Below are positions 12,613-26,183 of a DNA stretch of 64,000 nt, piece by piece. The stretch spans positions 9,341,054 through 9,405,053 of the forward strand of contig CAMTDV010000002.1 of the NCBI GenBank assembly GCA_947069175.1, in the 5' to 3' direction. Under the pieces are notes generated by a model that ran no database searches, was not told the origin of the DNA, and saw only the letters and a list, made by a program, of their open reading frames with translations. Both the position numbers and the translations under genes were made by a program. The stretch comes from Scalesia atractyloides. Taxonomy: Eukaryota > Streptophyta > Magnoliopsida > Asterales > Asteraceae. Position 1 is the first letter of the stretch; every line of letters begins with the position of its first letter.

Positions 12613-15018
12613 ACTATTTGGGTTTTACGGTTCTTAGGTTAAATCGTAAGCCAAACCGCTTGTTACAGTTTACAAATTTTGAAACCGGCCGACGCAAGGT
12701 CAAAGAAAAAATCAACCGCGAAATCAAACCGATTACCAGTTTAGGCGGTTTCACAATTTAAAACCAAACCATGAACACCCCTAAAAATATTTATGAGAAT
12801 TTTTTAGAATTCACTAGTTTTGAAATAACCGATGGATGAAACGCACACGTTACAGGGTGTTAAAATTTGTATGTTATATTTTTGATGATTTATGTATTAG
12901 TATTTTTCTTGCGGAAAAAAATCATGTTGAAATGTTGATAAGATAATCATGTCGCAACAGCAAACCTGAAATTGAATAAAACATTGTATTTTAAAGGTTG
13001 TAAGAGAAATAAAACAGTCAAAAACAAAACTTTGAATCAACTTTGAAGACTTGTATGTTCATATTTTGATGACTTGTACGTTATCAAACACAACTTGGTT
13101 TTTTATAAAATTTATACTAACCCGTCGAGATGGTACATTTCGATTGTCATAAACATCATATGTTATAAAACTATAAGGGAAAAAGTATAAGTGAGTCACA
13201 TGAAAATAGTATATTTTGATTGTCATAAAACATTATATTTTAAAAACTATAACGGGAAAAAAGTATAGGTAAGTCACGTGGCATCACATAATTAGTTAAA
13301 AAAACGGTGACAAAAGTCTAGAATGTAAAGCATAACTTTAACGGAGACAAAAGTCTAGAATGTAAAGCATAACTTTTGAAATGAGAAATTATAAGTTTTG
13401 TTGTAAATCGTAACTTTTAAATGAGAAATTATAAGTTTTGTAATTTATGCCGAATGGTTCACTAGAATAACGCTTAAACTATTTGTACTTTAAAAAATTG
13501 TTGATAGGACCTTATGAATAGTGGATTATTGTCTTGGCCTTTTTTTTATAATTTATTATAACCTCTCAATAATTTATAATAATCTCTCTATTAAATTCCA
13601 ACTAATTTGTATGTAGTTTTTAAATACGACTCAGTTCTAAGTTTTTAGAGAACACTGGAGTGGAGTCGTATATGAATATTTTATGCTTTTGCTTTGTGAT
13701 TTTAATTATTTTCGCTATGCATATCATATCAACGGATTACATCAACTTGTATCATTCTTGTGAACAAATCTGTTATATGATTATTCACACCTTGAATTTA
13801 TGTTATTAGCGAAATACAACCTCGATAATATTCTTGCTAAACTTGATTGGTGTTTGTTTTTAAAATTGTAATTAAACTTTATTCTTTGGTGGGTATATCC
13901 AATTTTATAACCATGTAGCTATCAATCTTTTTCTTTCAAATGAAATCTGGTTAAGAATAAGATTTTTTTTTCTTGAATACCCATACATACATGTATCGTG
14001 CTTGCATCAGTACCGGTAGATTTTGGTTACTCGATACATGTACCGGTATCAAGTTTTATTGATTTCGATACTTAGTAATTTCGGTATTAGTACCGGTACC
14101 TTTTCGGTAAAAAAATGGTACCAGTACCGAATCTAAGTATAGAAATTCAAGAGGTTTTTTTAATGCATATTTAAATAGAATTTCAAGAGGTTTAATTGAT
14201 GTATTCGCACTCGTACCAATGTTACCTATTTGGTATTCGTACCAGTGCTAAAAACAAAATGGTAACAAAGTAGGTATCATACTGAATACCTGCACCTATA
14301 TTGGTATCGTGCCAATATATTCAATACCCAGTTTTATTCAAGTATTGTACCAATCTAATACCCATAATCCGAACATGCTAAAACACTATCGAAATCATCC
14401 CTTTAAATTAAAACTCTCAAACCAAACATGCTTGATGCTATCAAATCCAAACCCTCAAACCAAACACCCTTTGAATCATCAGATATCACCTTAGTTTCTC
14501 AAATGTTGATTACTATAAGTTTACTTTCCCAAAAATTTGACAATTATACTTTGTTTTTAAGGAGAAGCACATTTGTCACCATCTAAACTTGTAAAATTAT
14601 ATTTTCTTAAAACACAAGTTTTCAGCTCATATACAATGTTTTTCAAGCATGATTTAAAAAATATATAATTTTACAACTTTAGAGATGATTATATGTAATT
14701 GTCCCTTGTTTTAATGTGATATTCATATTCTAGCAATTTGTGAACATGTGATCAAGTTACATTGGGTAAAAAGTATATTATTCACGTAATAAATCTCGGT
14801 AAATATCAATGTTTTGGTCCTTTCGGTAACTATTTTATTTTTACAAGAATTTTACATTTACACATGTAAACTTATTATAATATCATATGGTTGTCCAAAC
14901 AATACGTTTAATGTCAAATTTATCATTTAGAACACTTTAAATTTCAATTTCACACGTTTCATTATTACACTTCCAACTTTTTATTAACCTCTATTTTTAA
15001 CTATTTTAACTATCTTAG
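12613..15018. other. Intergenic region between divergent ORN and TOM40-like loci
   Basis: No gene is supported. It contains small local duplications: a ~75-bp phrase with GATTGTCATAAA twice at 13135-13275, and TCTAGAATGTAAAGCATAACTT twice at 13318-13378. From 13990 to 14340 a degenerate block repeats ACCGGTA/TACCGG motifs, probably a decayed repeat element. Confidence 0.5.
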
Positions 15019-15281
15019 AGACTGTTTGACAACTTCTGAATGTTAAGTGCTAAACCAGCAAGATATTTGAATCATTAAGAGCCGGTATAATATTAACTGT
15101 TTAGAGGCAAATGTCTGACCAATTCAAATTAGATGTCTTAATCATTCAGACTCGGTATAATGTTTAACTATTCAGAGGCAAAAGTCTGAACCATTCAGAC
15201 ATCTGCTCGCGAAACAAACAATCTGAACCAGTAAGATGCCTGAACCATTAAGTGTCTCATCAAGAGCTAAATAAACAGCCC
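15019..15281. mobile_element. Probable MITE upstream of the TOM40-like pseudogene
   Basis: The ends are short imperfect inverted repeats (GACTGTTTGACAAC on the left; GGGCTGTTTATTTAG as the reverse complement of the right). The interior is palindromic with repeated TCTGAACCATTCAGA-like phrases. There is no ORF and no confirmed target duplication. The end sequence resembles hAT-type MITEs. Confidence 0.5.
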
Positions 15282-15576
15282 ATTTTTTAATCTGTGGAGC
15301 TTAAACTATCATCTAAAATTTTTCAAAGTGGGTACAAAATGTGAGGTTTAAGATGAGATATTGTTGAAATATCGATTCTACATTAGTAAAGTATATTTTC
15401 ATAAAAAAGTTTATAATTGCTAAAAAAAACGTAACTTAGTTCATCAAGTTTATAATAAAGTTGTTACAAAAAATCACTTAGACAAGGTTTTCTACAAAAC
15501 GAAGGGTTTATCATCTTCTTAAACCCCTTCTATTGAAAAACAAAAATAGTTTCTTATGAAGAACTCAACAAATTAC

Positions 15577-18500
15577 ATGGATCTACCATGCCCTACTCCT
15601 TATGAAGAACTCAACAAATTACAGAATCACAAAAGAAAATTCGTTTGATAGAGTAATTGATTGTTTAAATTGTTACGAAGTCACTAGTTATTACTCATGT
15701 TCACAAACAAAGACTAAACGGGTCGACCCGAAGCACGACAGGACGACACGACACGAATGCATACATGGGTCGGGTTAGAGTAGAAAAATTCAACCCGAAA
15801 CCCACCAACCCGACATAATTGACACCCCTATTTATGAACATTGCACTTATTCGAATTCATAAACAAGGACACATGAAAAATTCACATCAGCTTGTAGCAA
15901 GAATGCATGATGATTCTAGCAAATTATAGCATTGAATTTTCTGCAAATTAGAAACATATATAAAGTTGTGATTATATGTTAGCAGAATCTTAGACTGAAT
16001 GCAATTTCTTCTTCTTTAGTGTTTTAAATGCTGAACATTTTGAGGGGATGCGTCTCGATTTTACCAAGTTTCTCAATCAGAGGTTCTACCTAAGTCACAG
16101 GTACCAATTTTACATTAACATTTGTTCGTTAAGTTGGCGTAAAAATAGAGATGGAAATTTTGACCCGTTTACTTATACATGGGTCGGTTTCTGTCATGTT
16201 CCATTTCAAAGTGGTCATATAACATGTCAAACGCGTTGAAAAATGCATACAAACATCTATAAACAAAATTTGTTGTTATTTAAGATTTTGATTTTTAATA
16301 GTGTTTGTGGGTCTATCTGACTACTAAAAGGACTTGCAACCCGAACTTTTTTTCATCTGTTACTCAACCCACCCATCTTGCCACTCTTTAATGCGACAAG
16401 TCGTTGATTTTAACGTTACAGTATCCTCATGGGACCCACGGAGATTTCTTCTCAATATGCTGAAACAATAAAAATTCCTACTGCACACTATACTTTTGGT
16501 GCCAACTTGATGGATCCAAAGGTGATTTATTTACATTTTACAATCCCATCTTGTCAGTCTCAATCTTAACCATCAATCCGATGATCCGGCCCTGATAACG
16601 CGGTTTGATGGGCGGTAGTTGATGCTTTTCGGAAGGGTTTTGACCGATGGGCGGGTCAACGCTGGAGTCAAATGTGACATATCAGATAATCTTAGCATGA
16701 ATGCCGATGCTCAGGTATATTGATTATAAGTATTTACATAGTTACTTTTATATCTTGGCTGAAAAAATGTAATATTTCTAAATAACTTTCTGTTTTTTTT
16801 TCTTCTCAGCTAACAAGTGAGCCGCATATGTCGAATGGAAAGTTTAACATTGACTAAAAGGTTACTTATATATCTTGTGGCTCTTTATAAGATATATACA
16901 ATGTGCATGCTGACTTTTATTTTATTTTATTAACTGTCATATGTCATATTACTTCATGTGTAATTTTCTTTGGTTGTTTTATTTAATAACTCATTTCTTA
17001 TGCAGGGTACTGACTACAGGACTCGATTCAAATTCGGAAATGGTGCCATGCTTGGAGATAGTTATATTCAGGTATAAATTTTCCATCTCTTATACTAATG
17101 CATATATTTGATTAGCAATATTTCATTAATATCATAACAGTTTTATTTTGTAATATTTTGTTTGCAGAGTGTGACACCTCACATGTCATTATGCGGGGAA
17201 GTGGTCTGGGCTGGCCAGGATCGTGAGTCTAATATTAGTTATGGTGCCCGATACAACACGGATCGAATGGTAATTTCACCATGCTGACATGCCATAAGTT
17301 TTAACGAGTTATTATTTTTAAATTTTAACAATATTCAATTTTTTTTCATGCAGGTTGCTGTGGGACAGATTGCTAACACAGGAAATGTGGCTCTTAGCTA
17401 TGTTCAGAAAGTGTCCGAAAAAGTAATCAATTTATTTATTTAAATAGTATTGGTTCTAATTTGTTACACCTACCAGATGACTGATTGCATATATGTTGGT
17501 TTTCTTGTGGTAGGTTTCATTGGCATCTGATTTAATTTATAATTGCTTTTCAAGAGATGTCACTGCTAGCTTTGGTTATGATTATATACTTCGCCAGGTA
17601 ATTTAACAAAGCCCTATTTTTTTCTTATTTTTTCATGTTTTCTCATTCATTTTTCTTATTTTTCATGTTTTCTCATTCAAATAACGCTTTGCGAGTTCTC
17701 AGACTGTTACCACCAAATGGGTCTCAAGTAGTTTGTTTAACAATGCTGTGTAATGAGGTTAGACGAGAAATTTTATTTAAAAAAGAGTACAATGTCATTT
17801 TCGTCCTTAAGGCTTGGCCAGTTTTGCGACTTTCGTCAAAGGTTTGTTTTTCCACATCTGAATCCTAAAGGTTTGCAATCTTGCCAGATGAAAATGACAA
17901 GATTTCAAACCTTTTGGATCTAGATGCGAAAAACAAACCTTTGGACGAAAGACGCAAAACTGGCCAAACCTCATGGACGAAAATGACATTTTACTCTAAA
18001 AAAGTTAGTTGCCAATTCTTTGAAGTTTTGTAAGAATTTCAAAAATGAAGAAAACGGTTTAAAAGTTTTTGTACTAATTTTTGAGCAATTACAAAACTCA
18101 TATTTAGAAGGTCTTAAGACCGGATGCTTTGTATCTTTGACCATTTTGGCATGTTGTATAATGTCTTTAAATATTGCTACAACTTAGGCAATCGAAGCAG
18201 TTAGAAATGTTCGGGTCAGGTTGGAAACTTATTAAAATCATAACGTTGTAGGTGTAAACGATCTCTTTTTTACATTGACAGTGTCGTCTTAGAGGGAAGA
18301 TTGATTCAAAGGGCTGTACATCTGCTTTTGTTGAAGAAAGGTTGGATATGGGTCTCAAATTTATTCTTTCTGCCTAGGTGAGTACCTATACTTTACTACT
18401 CAGTGTCCCAATACGGCGATACATAAATGCCATAAAATATAAACTAGAAGTTGAAAGCAGGTGGGTCAAAGTTGGGAACGGGTAATTTGTTTGGAACTGG

Positions 18501-19044
18501 TCAAAACGAGTAACTTTGTGGAACGAGTCAAAACATGACCCATTACACTTTTGGTCGATTTTTTTATTTTTTATTTTTATAAATAACGAGCGGGTCAAAT
18601 ACATTTTACAATTAAAGTACTAATTCGATGATAACCTGTGTGTTTTTGTTAACTGAATTAAAAATACACATTAGGTGACTTATGGGCTTATGGTCCGAGT
18701 TAAAACGGAACAATATGATTTAGGAAATTTTATGCATTAAAATACACATCGTGTCAAAACCGGCAGCTTTTTGTAATGGGTCAACTGGTGTTCACCTAAC
18801 ACACTTTTTTTTTCCAAATTTATATGTTGTTTACAGAATGATATTATAATAATCTACTTTTTTTCGATAAAGTGATTTAGGAGGTTTTAGGCATCAAAAG
18901 TTGATTGACTTATGACTATTCTAACTTTTTTTTGGCCAAATTATGTATATACAGGTAGATCACAAGAAGAAAGACTACAAGTTAGGGTTTGGATTTAAAG
19001 TTGGAGAATATACTGATGCAGAACCTACTCATTGTTTCAAGTGA
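15577..19044 (+). pseudogene. TOM40: TOM40-like mitochondrial import channel, pseudogene with two nonsense codons
   Basis: TOM40 is the beta-barrel pore of the TOM complex in the outer mitochondrial membrane. Exons: degraded first exon around 15577-15624 (LPCPTPYEEL), then 16020-16100, 16422-16521, 16619-16714, 16810-16860, 17006-17071, 17168-17269, 17354-17422, 17514-17597, 18282-18377, 18955-19044. All later exons have GT/AG borders and matching phases. Family blocks include GPTEISSQYAETIKIPTAHY, SYGARYNTDRMVAVGQIANTG, ASFGYDYILRQ and VDHKKKDYKLGFGFKVGE. Breaks: TAA at 16855-16857 where the family has Tyr (NIDYKG), and TAG at 18375-18377 at the last codon before an intron. The first exon lacks the expected N-terminus, and its 24-bp start is duplicated (15552 and 15599). 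The frame runs about nine codons past the usual C-terminus. Introns are retained, so this is not a processed copy; a functional paralogue elsewhere is expected. Confidence 0.92.
17784..17997. mobile_element. Foldback element in a TOM40-like intron
   Basis: An almost complete 214-bp hairpin: AGAGTACAATGTCATTTTCG at the left is mirrored by CGAAAATGACATTTTACTCT at the right, with GGCCAGTTTTGCG and GGTTTGTTTTTC in both arms. It is non-coding and sits in the intron between exons 17514-17597 and 18282-18377. Confidence 0.75.
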
Positions 19045-20071
19045 GTTAGCTTGTCATACTAGCAAACATTGTTTTTGGGGGCATTTTAGTTGCATTGACA
19101 GTTTAGAGCAGCTTTAGCAGATGTTAGTTTTTGCAGTTTGTATATATTATATAAAACGTAGGCAAGAAGAAATGTTTAACCTTTTTACTTGGTACAGCCT
19201 AAAATACTTATGCATGTAAATTGTGATTTATTACAATCAAATTCTGTATAAAAACATACACAAAGTGAGCTGAGTGACTAGACATGTGTGAGTCAAACAA
19301 GTTGGTCCATGCGAAGTGAGCGCCTCAGTCGAACCCAGCACAAGAAAAGGCCTAAACCAACCAAAACCGGTCAAAATGGTGTGGACCGGACTAAAGGATG
19401 ACTCAACTCGTGTCTATAAAGTTGTGGATATATCATCCAAATGGTCTACCCCGTCTATAGAGTTTTTACATCAAAATTCAAACAATTCAATAGAACGGTT
19501 TGAATATTGTTAAGATGCGGTTTTTTCAGTCAGCATAGCCTATTTCAAAACATATATAGTATTTTTTTTTACATTAACCTGTTTATTCATCTTTTCAAAA
19601 TTCGGATTTAATTAATTCATTCAATTATACTTTATCTCAAGATATCATTTTATAACTTTTAAACTTTTACCATTAAGGCTAATGGGTGTGGGGTACGTGC
19701 AGACTGAAGAGGAATGTTGGAGTGCCAACTGGGATGGGGAGGGACGTGGGCACCGCCCCCCACGAGTCTGGCGCATCAAGGACACGAGCGGAACTGGACC
19801 AAATGTTGTATTTTTTGTGATGTGGAGGATGGTTATGGGGATGAAGGATGATTACCACACGGCCTAGAATGGTAAAAGGGAGAATGAGGAATGATCATGT
19901 GAAGGATGGTTACCAGGATGGAGAGGCCACTCACCCTACCATAGCGTATAGCATAACTATTTGATGTTTCATACATTTACACCTTAGACTTCTAACCTAT
20001 ATTCTAATTTTCTATAACGTTTAACCTTAAAAAATTAATAATTAGGTCAAACAAGGGCTTCCACTAAAAAA
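19045..20071. other. Intergenic region downstream of the TOM40-like pseudogene
   Basis: No supported gene. A GC-richer stretch at about 19680-19940 contains phrases such as GGGCACCGCCCCCCACGAG and repeated GATGGTTA. It may be a decayed non-autonomous transposon, but I could not define its ends. Confidence 0.4.
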
Positions 20072-20349
20072 AGTCCCGAGATGGTTGTCAGGTGGTTAAA
20101 AGGCATGCCCTCTCTATTGGAGGCGTAGGTTTGATTCCCACTTGAGCCATTTTCAAAGAACATCTGGATGAATGGATGAATCTGGGCTTTAATCTCGGGT
20201 TCGAACCTGACGGGGGACGAGGGTTTACGAATTCCATCTAGTTCCCGCGTATCAGGGGGCATGGTCTTATGACGGTCGAGGAGTTGACCTTGGACACAAC
20301 CTCGAGAAGTGTAAATTTACATGTGAGATTCTATGCAGTTCAAAAAAAA
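20072..20349 (+). mobile_element. tRNA-derived SINE, copy 2
   Basis: Same family as the copy at 12317-12601, in opposite orientation. It has an A-box-like GAGATGGTTGTCAGGTGG, a B-box-like GGTTTGATTCCCAC, the shared body (GGGCTTTAATCTCGGGTTCG; TGACCTTGGACACAACC), the 3' phrase GTGAGATTCTATGCAGTTC, and a nine-A tail at 20341-20349. A target duplication is not clear. Confidence 0.82.
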
Positions 20350-20350
20350 A

Positions 20351-20643
20351 GAGTTAACTGCCATTTTCGTCTCTATAGTTTGTTCAATTATGCTATTTCA
20401 GGCCAAATTTCAGATTTATATCATTTTCGTCCCTAACATTTTTGAAATATGTCAGTTCCCTCTAAAAAATGAGTTAACCGTCATTTTCGTTCCTATGGTT
20501 TGTCCAATTATTCGATTTAACCTTAGTTTTTTTTTAACGGAGTTGACGTAATTCAAAAATATCAGAGACGAAAATAGTACAAATTTAAAATTTGGACTTG
20601 ATTGATACAACTAAACAAACCAAATAAACGAAAATGGGCGGTA
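20351..20643. mobile_element. Foldback element abutting the SINE tail
   Basis: GTTAACTGCCATTTTCGT at the left end is mirrored by ACGAAAATGGGCGGTAAC at the right. ATTTTCGTC-type motifs recur inside in both orientations. It is about 290 bp and non-coding, and directly follows the A-tail of the SINE, so one of the two probably inserted beside the other. Confidence 0.6.
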
Positions 20644-20647
20644 ACTA

Positions 20648-21497
20648 ATATATATATATATATATATATGATTAGGATCATTTGTGACAACTTCTTGAAA
20701 ATGAACTTAGTAAACTAATCTTAACCATTGATTATTTTTTAGATTAAAAGGTAAGATTGACATTAGCTCTCTCTCTTAATTAAATCCCTTAATTTTCTCA
20801 TCTATTAATTCTCTCTCTCTCTCACACACACATTTTTAATTACTTCTCCATTATTTTATACTCGTGTAGAATCAGTTACTAATAATGTATATGAAACTCC
20901 TAACGGAACTAGGTACTGGACACCAACTGTCCCTCCCGGATTCAAACCGTATATGAAACTCCTAACGGAACTAGGTCGTGGACTACAAAATACACAGATG
21001 TATCAAAAGTCTGTACACAAATCTGTATAAACTAACAACTGTGTATCTGGTATAAACTGATAGTTAGCGAGACTGTACACATGTGTATAAACTAACAGCA
21101 GTGTATCTTGTATAAATTGATAGTTAGCGAGACTGTACACACGTGTATAAACTAACATCTGTGTATCTTGTATAAACTAATACTATCGAGACTGTACATA
21201 TACACTAAAAACTGTGTATCTTGTATATGCGGAAACTAGCAAGATTTTAGGAATTTTGATTATATTGTTTAATAAATGCAATTCACAAAAGACGCAAATA
21301 CCCTTCTGTCAATTAATTCAAAGTGAAGTTACAACATTATAATTACAATCTTGTTATTGTTTAAAAATCTCTAGATGATATAATTCAATGGCTTAGTTCA
21401 CACAGTTCACTCTCAACCTAGTGTTCACTCTACAACCCTACCCTATATACATATATATATACACACACACAATATATATATATATATATATATATAT
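20648..21497. other. Probable non-autonomous insertion between two (TA)n tracts
   Basis: TA microsatellites lie at 20648-20669 and about 21447-21497. Between them is a non-coding block with a CT repeat near 20808-20824 and a duplicated phrase TATATGAAACTCCTAACGG (20888 and 20949). Its right edge, reverse-complemented (GGGTTGTAGAGTGAACACTAGG), resembles MULE-type ends. Boundaries are not resolved. Confidence 0.4.
21023..21240. repeat. Tandem repeat, period about 60 bp
   Basis: About 3.5 copies of a unit starting TGTATAAACTAACA..TGTGTATC and ending GCGAGACTGTACACA. The last copy is shortened and diverged. Confidence 0.75.
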
Positions 21498-21537
21498 GTT
21501 CATGTGAGAAAATTTAAAAGTGTGAGAAGGGTAAGAA
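21498..21537 (+). repeat. Left terminal inverted repeat of the MULE
   Basis: Begins GTTCATGTGAGAAAATTT and runs to GGGTAAGAA. It matches the reverse complement of 52797-52836 with differences only in the first six bases. Confidence 0.9.
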
Positions 21538-22069
21538 GGATTATGGGTGTGCCATGTGTCCAGTTTTTTTTTTTTGGAGATTTGGGGTATAATGGTTATT
21601 TCGCTAATAAAATCTGTTATTGGTAATTATATTCCATAACCGAACATCCAGTTAATTTCAGATAAATTCAAATCGATTTGTGGCAAGATTTTGATAAAAT
21701 CGCAGAGTTTATATTTGTTTTAAAATTCCGCGAAATTCGTTTGAATTCATACGTGATTTTTTGATTGAAATTCGATTACATATCCCCTGATTAAATTGAT
21801 TACGCCTGCTATTGAAAACTCAGCAGTTTGATGGAGAATCACGAATCAGGTATGTTTGTAGGTTGTTTGTCTGTATTAGACGTCGGATTGTTCCATAATT
21901 TTTTTGTTTCTATTGTTATCTGAATGAATAACCGTGTTCTAAATTAGTTACAATGATTTGTTAGTTTTGCAATAGCATTGTATTGATACGTGGTGTCATT
22001 TATTTTCTTATCTTTTATACACGTTGGAGTGCAGGGGGTATTTATTCATGTATCGCATGGTGCTTTATA

Positions 22070-22640
22070 ACAAGTGGTGTTATTTCTTTTATAGGAATTC
22101 ATGGCGTCTTTTATATATTTGTGAATTTTCATGGTGTTATAACAAATGGAAGTTATTTCTGCGTCTGCTTACATATATGTGGTGTTATTTATGTTATAAC
22201 CAATCATTCATGGTGTCTTCTATATATATTGGTGAATTTTCATGGTGTTATAACAAATGGAAGTTATTTCTGCGTCTGCTTACATATATGTGGTGTTATT
22301 TATGTTATAACCAATCATTCGTTGTGTTATTTAAGTTATAACAATTGTTCCTCTAGGCGGTTATTTTAACGGGCTATTGTGATGGTTTTTAATACATACA
22401 TTTTGTGTTCATTCATGGTGTTATTTACGGGCCTCATAATTACCACTAGCCGGTTTTAAATACATACATACATATATCTGGTGTTATATTCTGTTATAAC
22501 AAATCATTCATGATGTTATTTTTTGGTACAACTATTTCACAGTGTTTTTTTATGAGGTACTGTTTTAAATCATATGTGGTGTTATTTTCTGTGATGTTAT
22601 TTCTGTTATATACCAATCATTCTTGAAGTATAATATGTCT
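22070..22640 (+). repeat. Left subterminal GGTGTTAT motif cluster and 108-bp tandem duplication
   Basis: Inside predicted intron 1 of the transposase gene, about ten copies or near-copies of GTGGTGTTATTT/CATGGTGTTATAAC occur. An 84-bp block starting CATGGTGTTATAACAAATGG is repeated at about 22130 and 22238. The same motif occurs in inverted orientation near the other end of the MULE. Confidence 0.75.
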
Positions 22641-25600
22641 TTTTTATGTGGTGTCATTTGTAGGGCCTCATAATTACCAGCTTGTTGGGCGTCCACGCCT
22701 GTCTCCAAATTCTGGTAAGAGGACTTTTTTACCTGAGGTGGAAGAGTCGCTTAGGCCGAGAGAGAAGATGACTTTCGACACACTGAATAATGCATTCTTT
22801 TTTTTTTTTATCAAAAGTACGCGATGGTTGCAGGCTTTACCGCCAGAAAGTCTTCCCAATACAAGCTGCAGGATGTTGTTAAATCCAAATATTTTGTTTG
22901 CTCAAAGGAAGGGACCAAATCTTTTAAGGTAATCGACTCGTGTAAAGTGGTCGACACGTCAAATATAGGCTCAAAAAGGAAATCTACTCGTCGGGTCCCT
23001 TCTATTAGGACTGTTTGCAAAGCACGTATGCGCCTAAAGCTAAATGAGATGAATCTATATGAGGTATACTATTTCAAGGAGGATCATAACCACTCTTTTG
23101 TTGCTGATGAGGATAGTTATTTACTCCTGTTAACCGATGAATGAACTATACTCAAGAGCAAGCGGTTAATGCTTTGAGTGCGATAAATATTGGACCTGTC
23201 AAAGCATTTAATATCGTGAGGACATTGTATGGTGTCTTTGATAAGGTTGGGGCAACCAAATCCGATTTCAAGAATTTTAAGCGAGATATAAACAGGTACA
23301 TATCTGAGTTTGATGCTGATATGATGATCAAACGGTTGTTGAGAAAGAAAGAGTATATGCCAAACTTTTCAATGGAGTATACAACCTCTGAAGATGGTAT
23401 ATTAAGGGCTTTGTTCTGGGCTAACGAGGAGGCCAAGCGGAATTATTCAGTTTTCGGCGACGTTGTGTCATTTGTTGCAACATATCGGCGTAACAAGTTT
23501 GTTTACTAATTAATTTTGTTGTTTATTTTTTAATTCTTTTTTAGTTTTATATAAAAGATATTTATATGGTGTTTTTTTTCATTTTTCTTGTTAGGTACAA
23601 AATGATGTTCGTACCATTTACTGGTATCGACAACCATAATCGTAACGTTACACTTGGCGCCGCTATAATAAGAAACGAAACCGCTGAAACGTATAGTTGG
23701 TTGCTTAGGGTTTTTCGTGAATCTTTTGGTCGTGCTCCTCCAGTTTTCGTGACCGACCAAGACCTAGCCATGAAGAAGGCTATTGAAGATACATGGCCTG
23801 AGAGTAGGCATAGGTTATGCATGTGGCATATAATGGACAAGTTTACTGTTAAGGTGTTTTTGCTTATTCAATCTATTAAGATTTTTCATTTTGTTGTTTT
23901 CTTTATTTTGTTTACTTTTTTCTTTCAATGGTGTTTTAGGTTGGCCCTACAATTTGTAATAGTACAGATTTCAAGAAGAGGTTGTGTGCCATTGTGTGGA
24001 CCGATTCTATACTACCCGAGTAGTTTGAAAGAGAATGGTGCACCATAATGAATGATTTTAATCTTTCTGAGCATGAATGGTTACAGTCTATTTATCAGAT
24101 CAGGGGTAGTTGGATACCGGCGTATTATCATGACGAGTACATGTCTGGGCTCATGCGCACATCATCTCGTTCAGAGACTGAGAACCATTTTTGGACAGTT
24201 TTGCAACCCGGAGTGTACCCTTGTTGAATTTTTGGGGCATTTTGATTCTGCAATTGAAGTTCAAAGACATGAGCATAGGAAAAACGACCATGACACTAGA
24301 AACACGATTGCTGACATATGGGCTGTAGACTTTGTTTTGGAGGAGGAGGCCGCGAGGTTATATACACGCACTATTTTTTATGTCCAATTGGAGATACAAA
24401 ATGGTATTCATAGATGTGCTATTAGAAAGTGGGAAACTATTGATGCCTTTGTTAAATTTTTTGTGAAGGATTGGGAACAACCATGCACCACTTTCTTCGA
24501 GGTATACAATAGACTTTATTTTCGTTGGTTTTGTTTACATTTTACTTTAAATATATTTTGGCTCCGACACATGAATTAGTATGGTGTCATTTGGTTAATC
24601 GCTTTTCTGTAAGAATTTATATGTTTTCTGTTGTGTCTCATAGGTAATGGTGCGGGAGGCCGACATGACTATATACTGTACATGCAAAAGATTCGAACAG
24701 TTTGTGTTGTTGTGCTCACACATATTCTGCGTGCTTAGGATGCTTGACGTGATGGAATTCCCTCAATGATATACACTTAGACGGTGGACGAGGAGGCTGT
24801 TCCCAATAGCTCCCCTGGTGTTAATTTAGGTATGAATGAGGACGAAGATCGGTATAATGAAGTAAACCGTGTTGTACGTGAGATAACACAATATACAGAG
24901 TCGGTTATTAACAAGCTTGTTACCAATTTCGATGCATTGTGCTCATTTAGGGATCATGTGGTTAAGTTTGTTGATTCAGCTGACCAGGCGGTCGGGAATG
25001 CACCTCATAAGAGTCGTAGGGAAAGGTTTGCTGAAATAACTGGCAATACACAACCATCTACAGTTACTGTTCGTGTCCCCGTTGGAACTAGATAAAAGGC
25101 ATGGGTAAGCCGAAACGGATGAAGTCCAAACGTGAAATTGTAAGAAGCCAAATGGGTAATAAGAGACGTCGTTTTCAAAATTGCTTTAGGTACGGTCACA
25201 ACAGACGTACCTGTAAACACCCTAAAAGGAAAGAAGAAGACGCTAGTTCTGAGGAAGACGGGGGAAGAAGTGGTCGAATCTAACGAGGATGAAGCAATGG
25301 AGGATGAATGTCACACCCCGATCCGCAGCGAAAATGGTAGTCGGGGCATGATTGGGTTTTCATCAAAGCTCATGACATTTACTATTAAGTTTCATATTTA
25401 TTATTTCCTTTTAAAGGAGAACATTACAATCAACATACAAGTACAACATGTTCTATACATTTATCAAGACTTCATTATTTTTCTTCTAAGGCAATTTCCT
25501 ACGTGTTCCTTGCTTCAACCTGTCCACCTGTATCATGTGTAAAAATAGGGTTTTGGGTCAACAAAAAGTTGGCGAGTGAATCTTATTTAAACATTTGAAA

Positions 25601-26183
25601 GGATTAGTTATGTTGGTTATTTGAATAAAATTGTGCATAACCAAATATGAGTAAACGTAAATGTAAATTTAATCACAAAACACATAATATCAAATAATGC
25701 ACACGCACACACCAAATGATGAACAATGAGATCAAGGCTCAATCAAACGGAGCCGATCGAATGAGGCACGCGATGCTCAACTCGTCTCCCACGAGGAACT
25801 GATGGGCCTAATGAATGATTTGCACACAACTTGACAAAAATATAAACACACATCACAACCAACAACATAATCACATAATCTCAATCAATGCACAAGCACA
25901 CACCAAATGATGAACAATGAGGCACCTGATGCTCAACCCGTCTCCAACGAGGAATTGATGGGCCTAATAAATGATTTGCACGCAACTTGACAATGTAACA
26001 TTCGACAAAACCGGATTTTTACCAAACCCGCTCCGTTTATTAACCGAACAATCAGTTAAAAATTTCGTTGCGAATTAAATGCCCAAAATAATTTTAAACG
26101 ATACATAATCAATTATTATATTGGAATATATAAGTTGTTTTTGAAAAACTGTTAAAAATCGCAAAATAAAAATGTTTTGTTTC

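Noticed and set aside
16020..19044. Identification as VDAC/porin
   Set aside because: Both are outer-membrane beta-barrels, but the blocks GPTEISSQ, PTAHYTFGANLMDPK and DHKKKDYK belong to TOM40.
19682..19867. A 61-codon plus-strand frame as a small gene
   Set aside because: No conserved motif, no splice or promoter context, and a composition that looks like a decayed transposon.
21983..22369. Two long overlapping open frames of 105-128 codons
   Set aside because: They arise from the GGTGTTAT tandem duplication inside a predicted intron and have repetitive, membrane-like composition without motifs.
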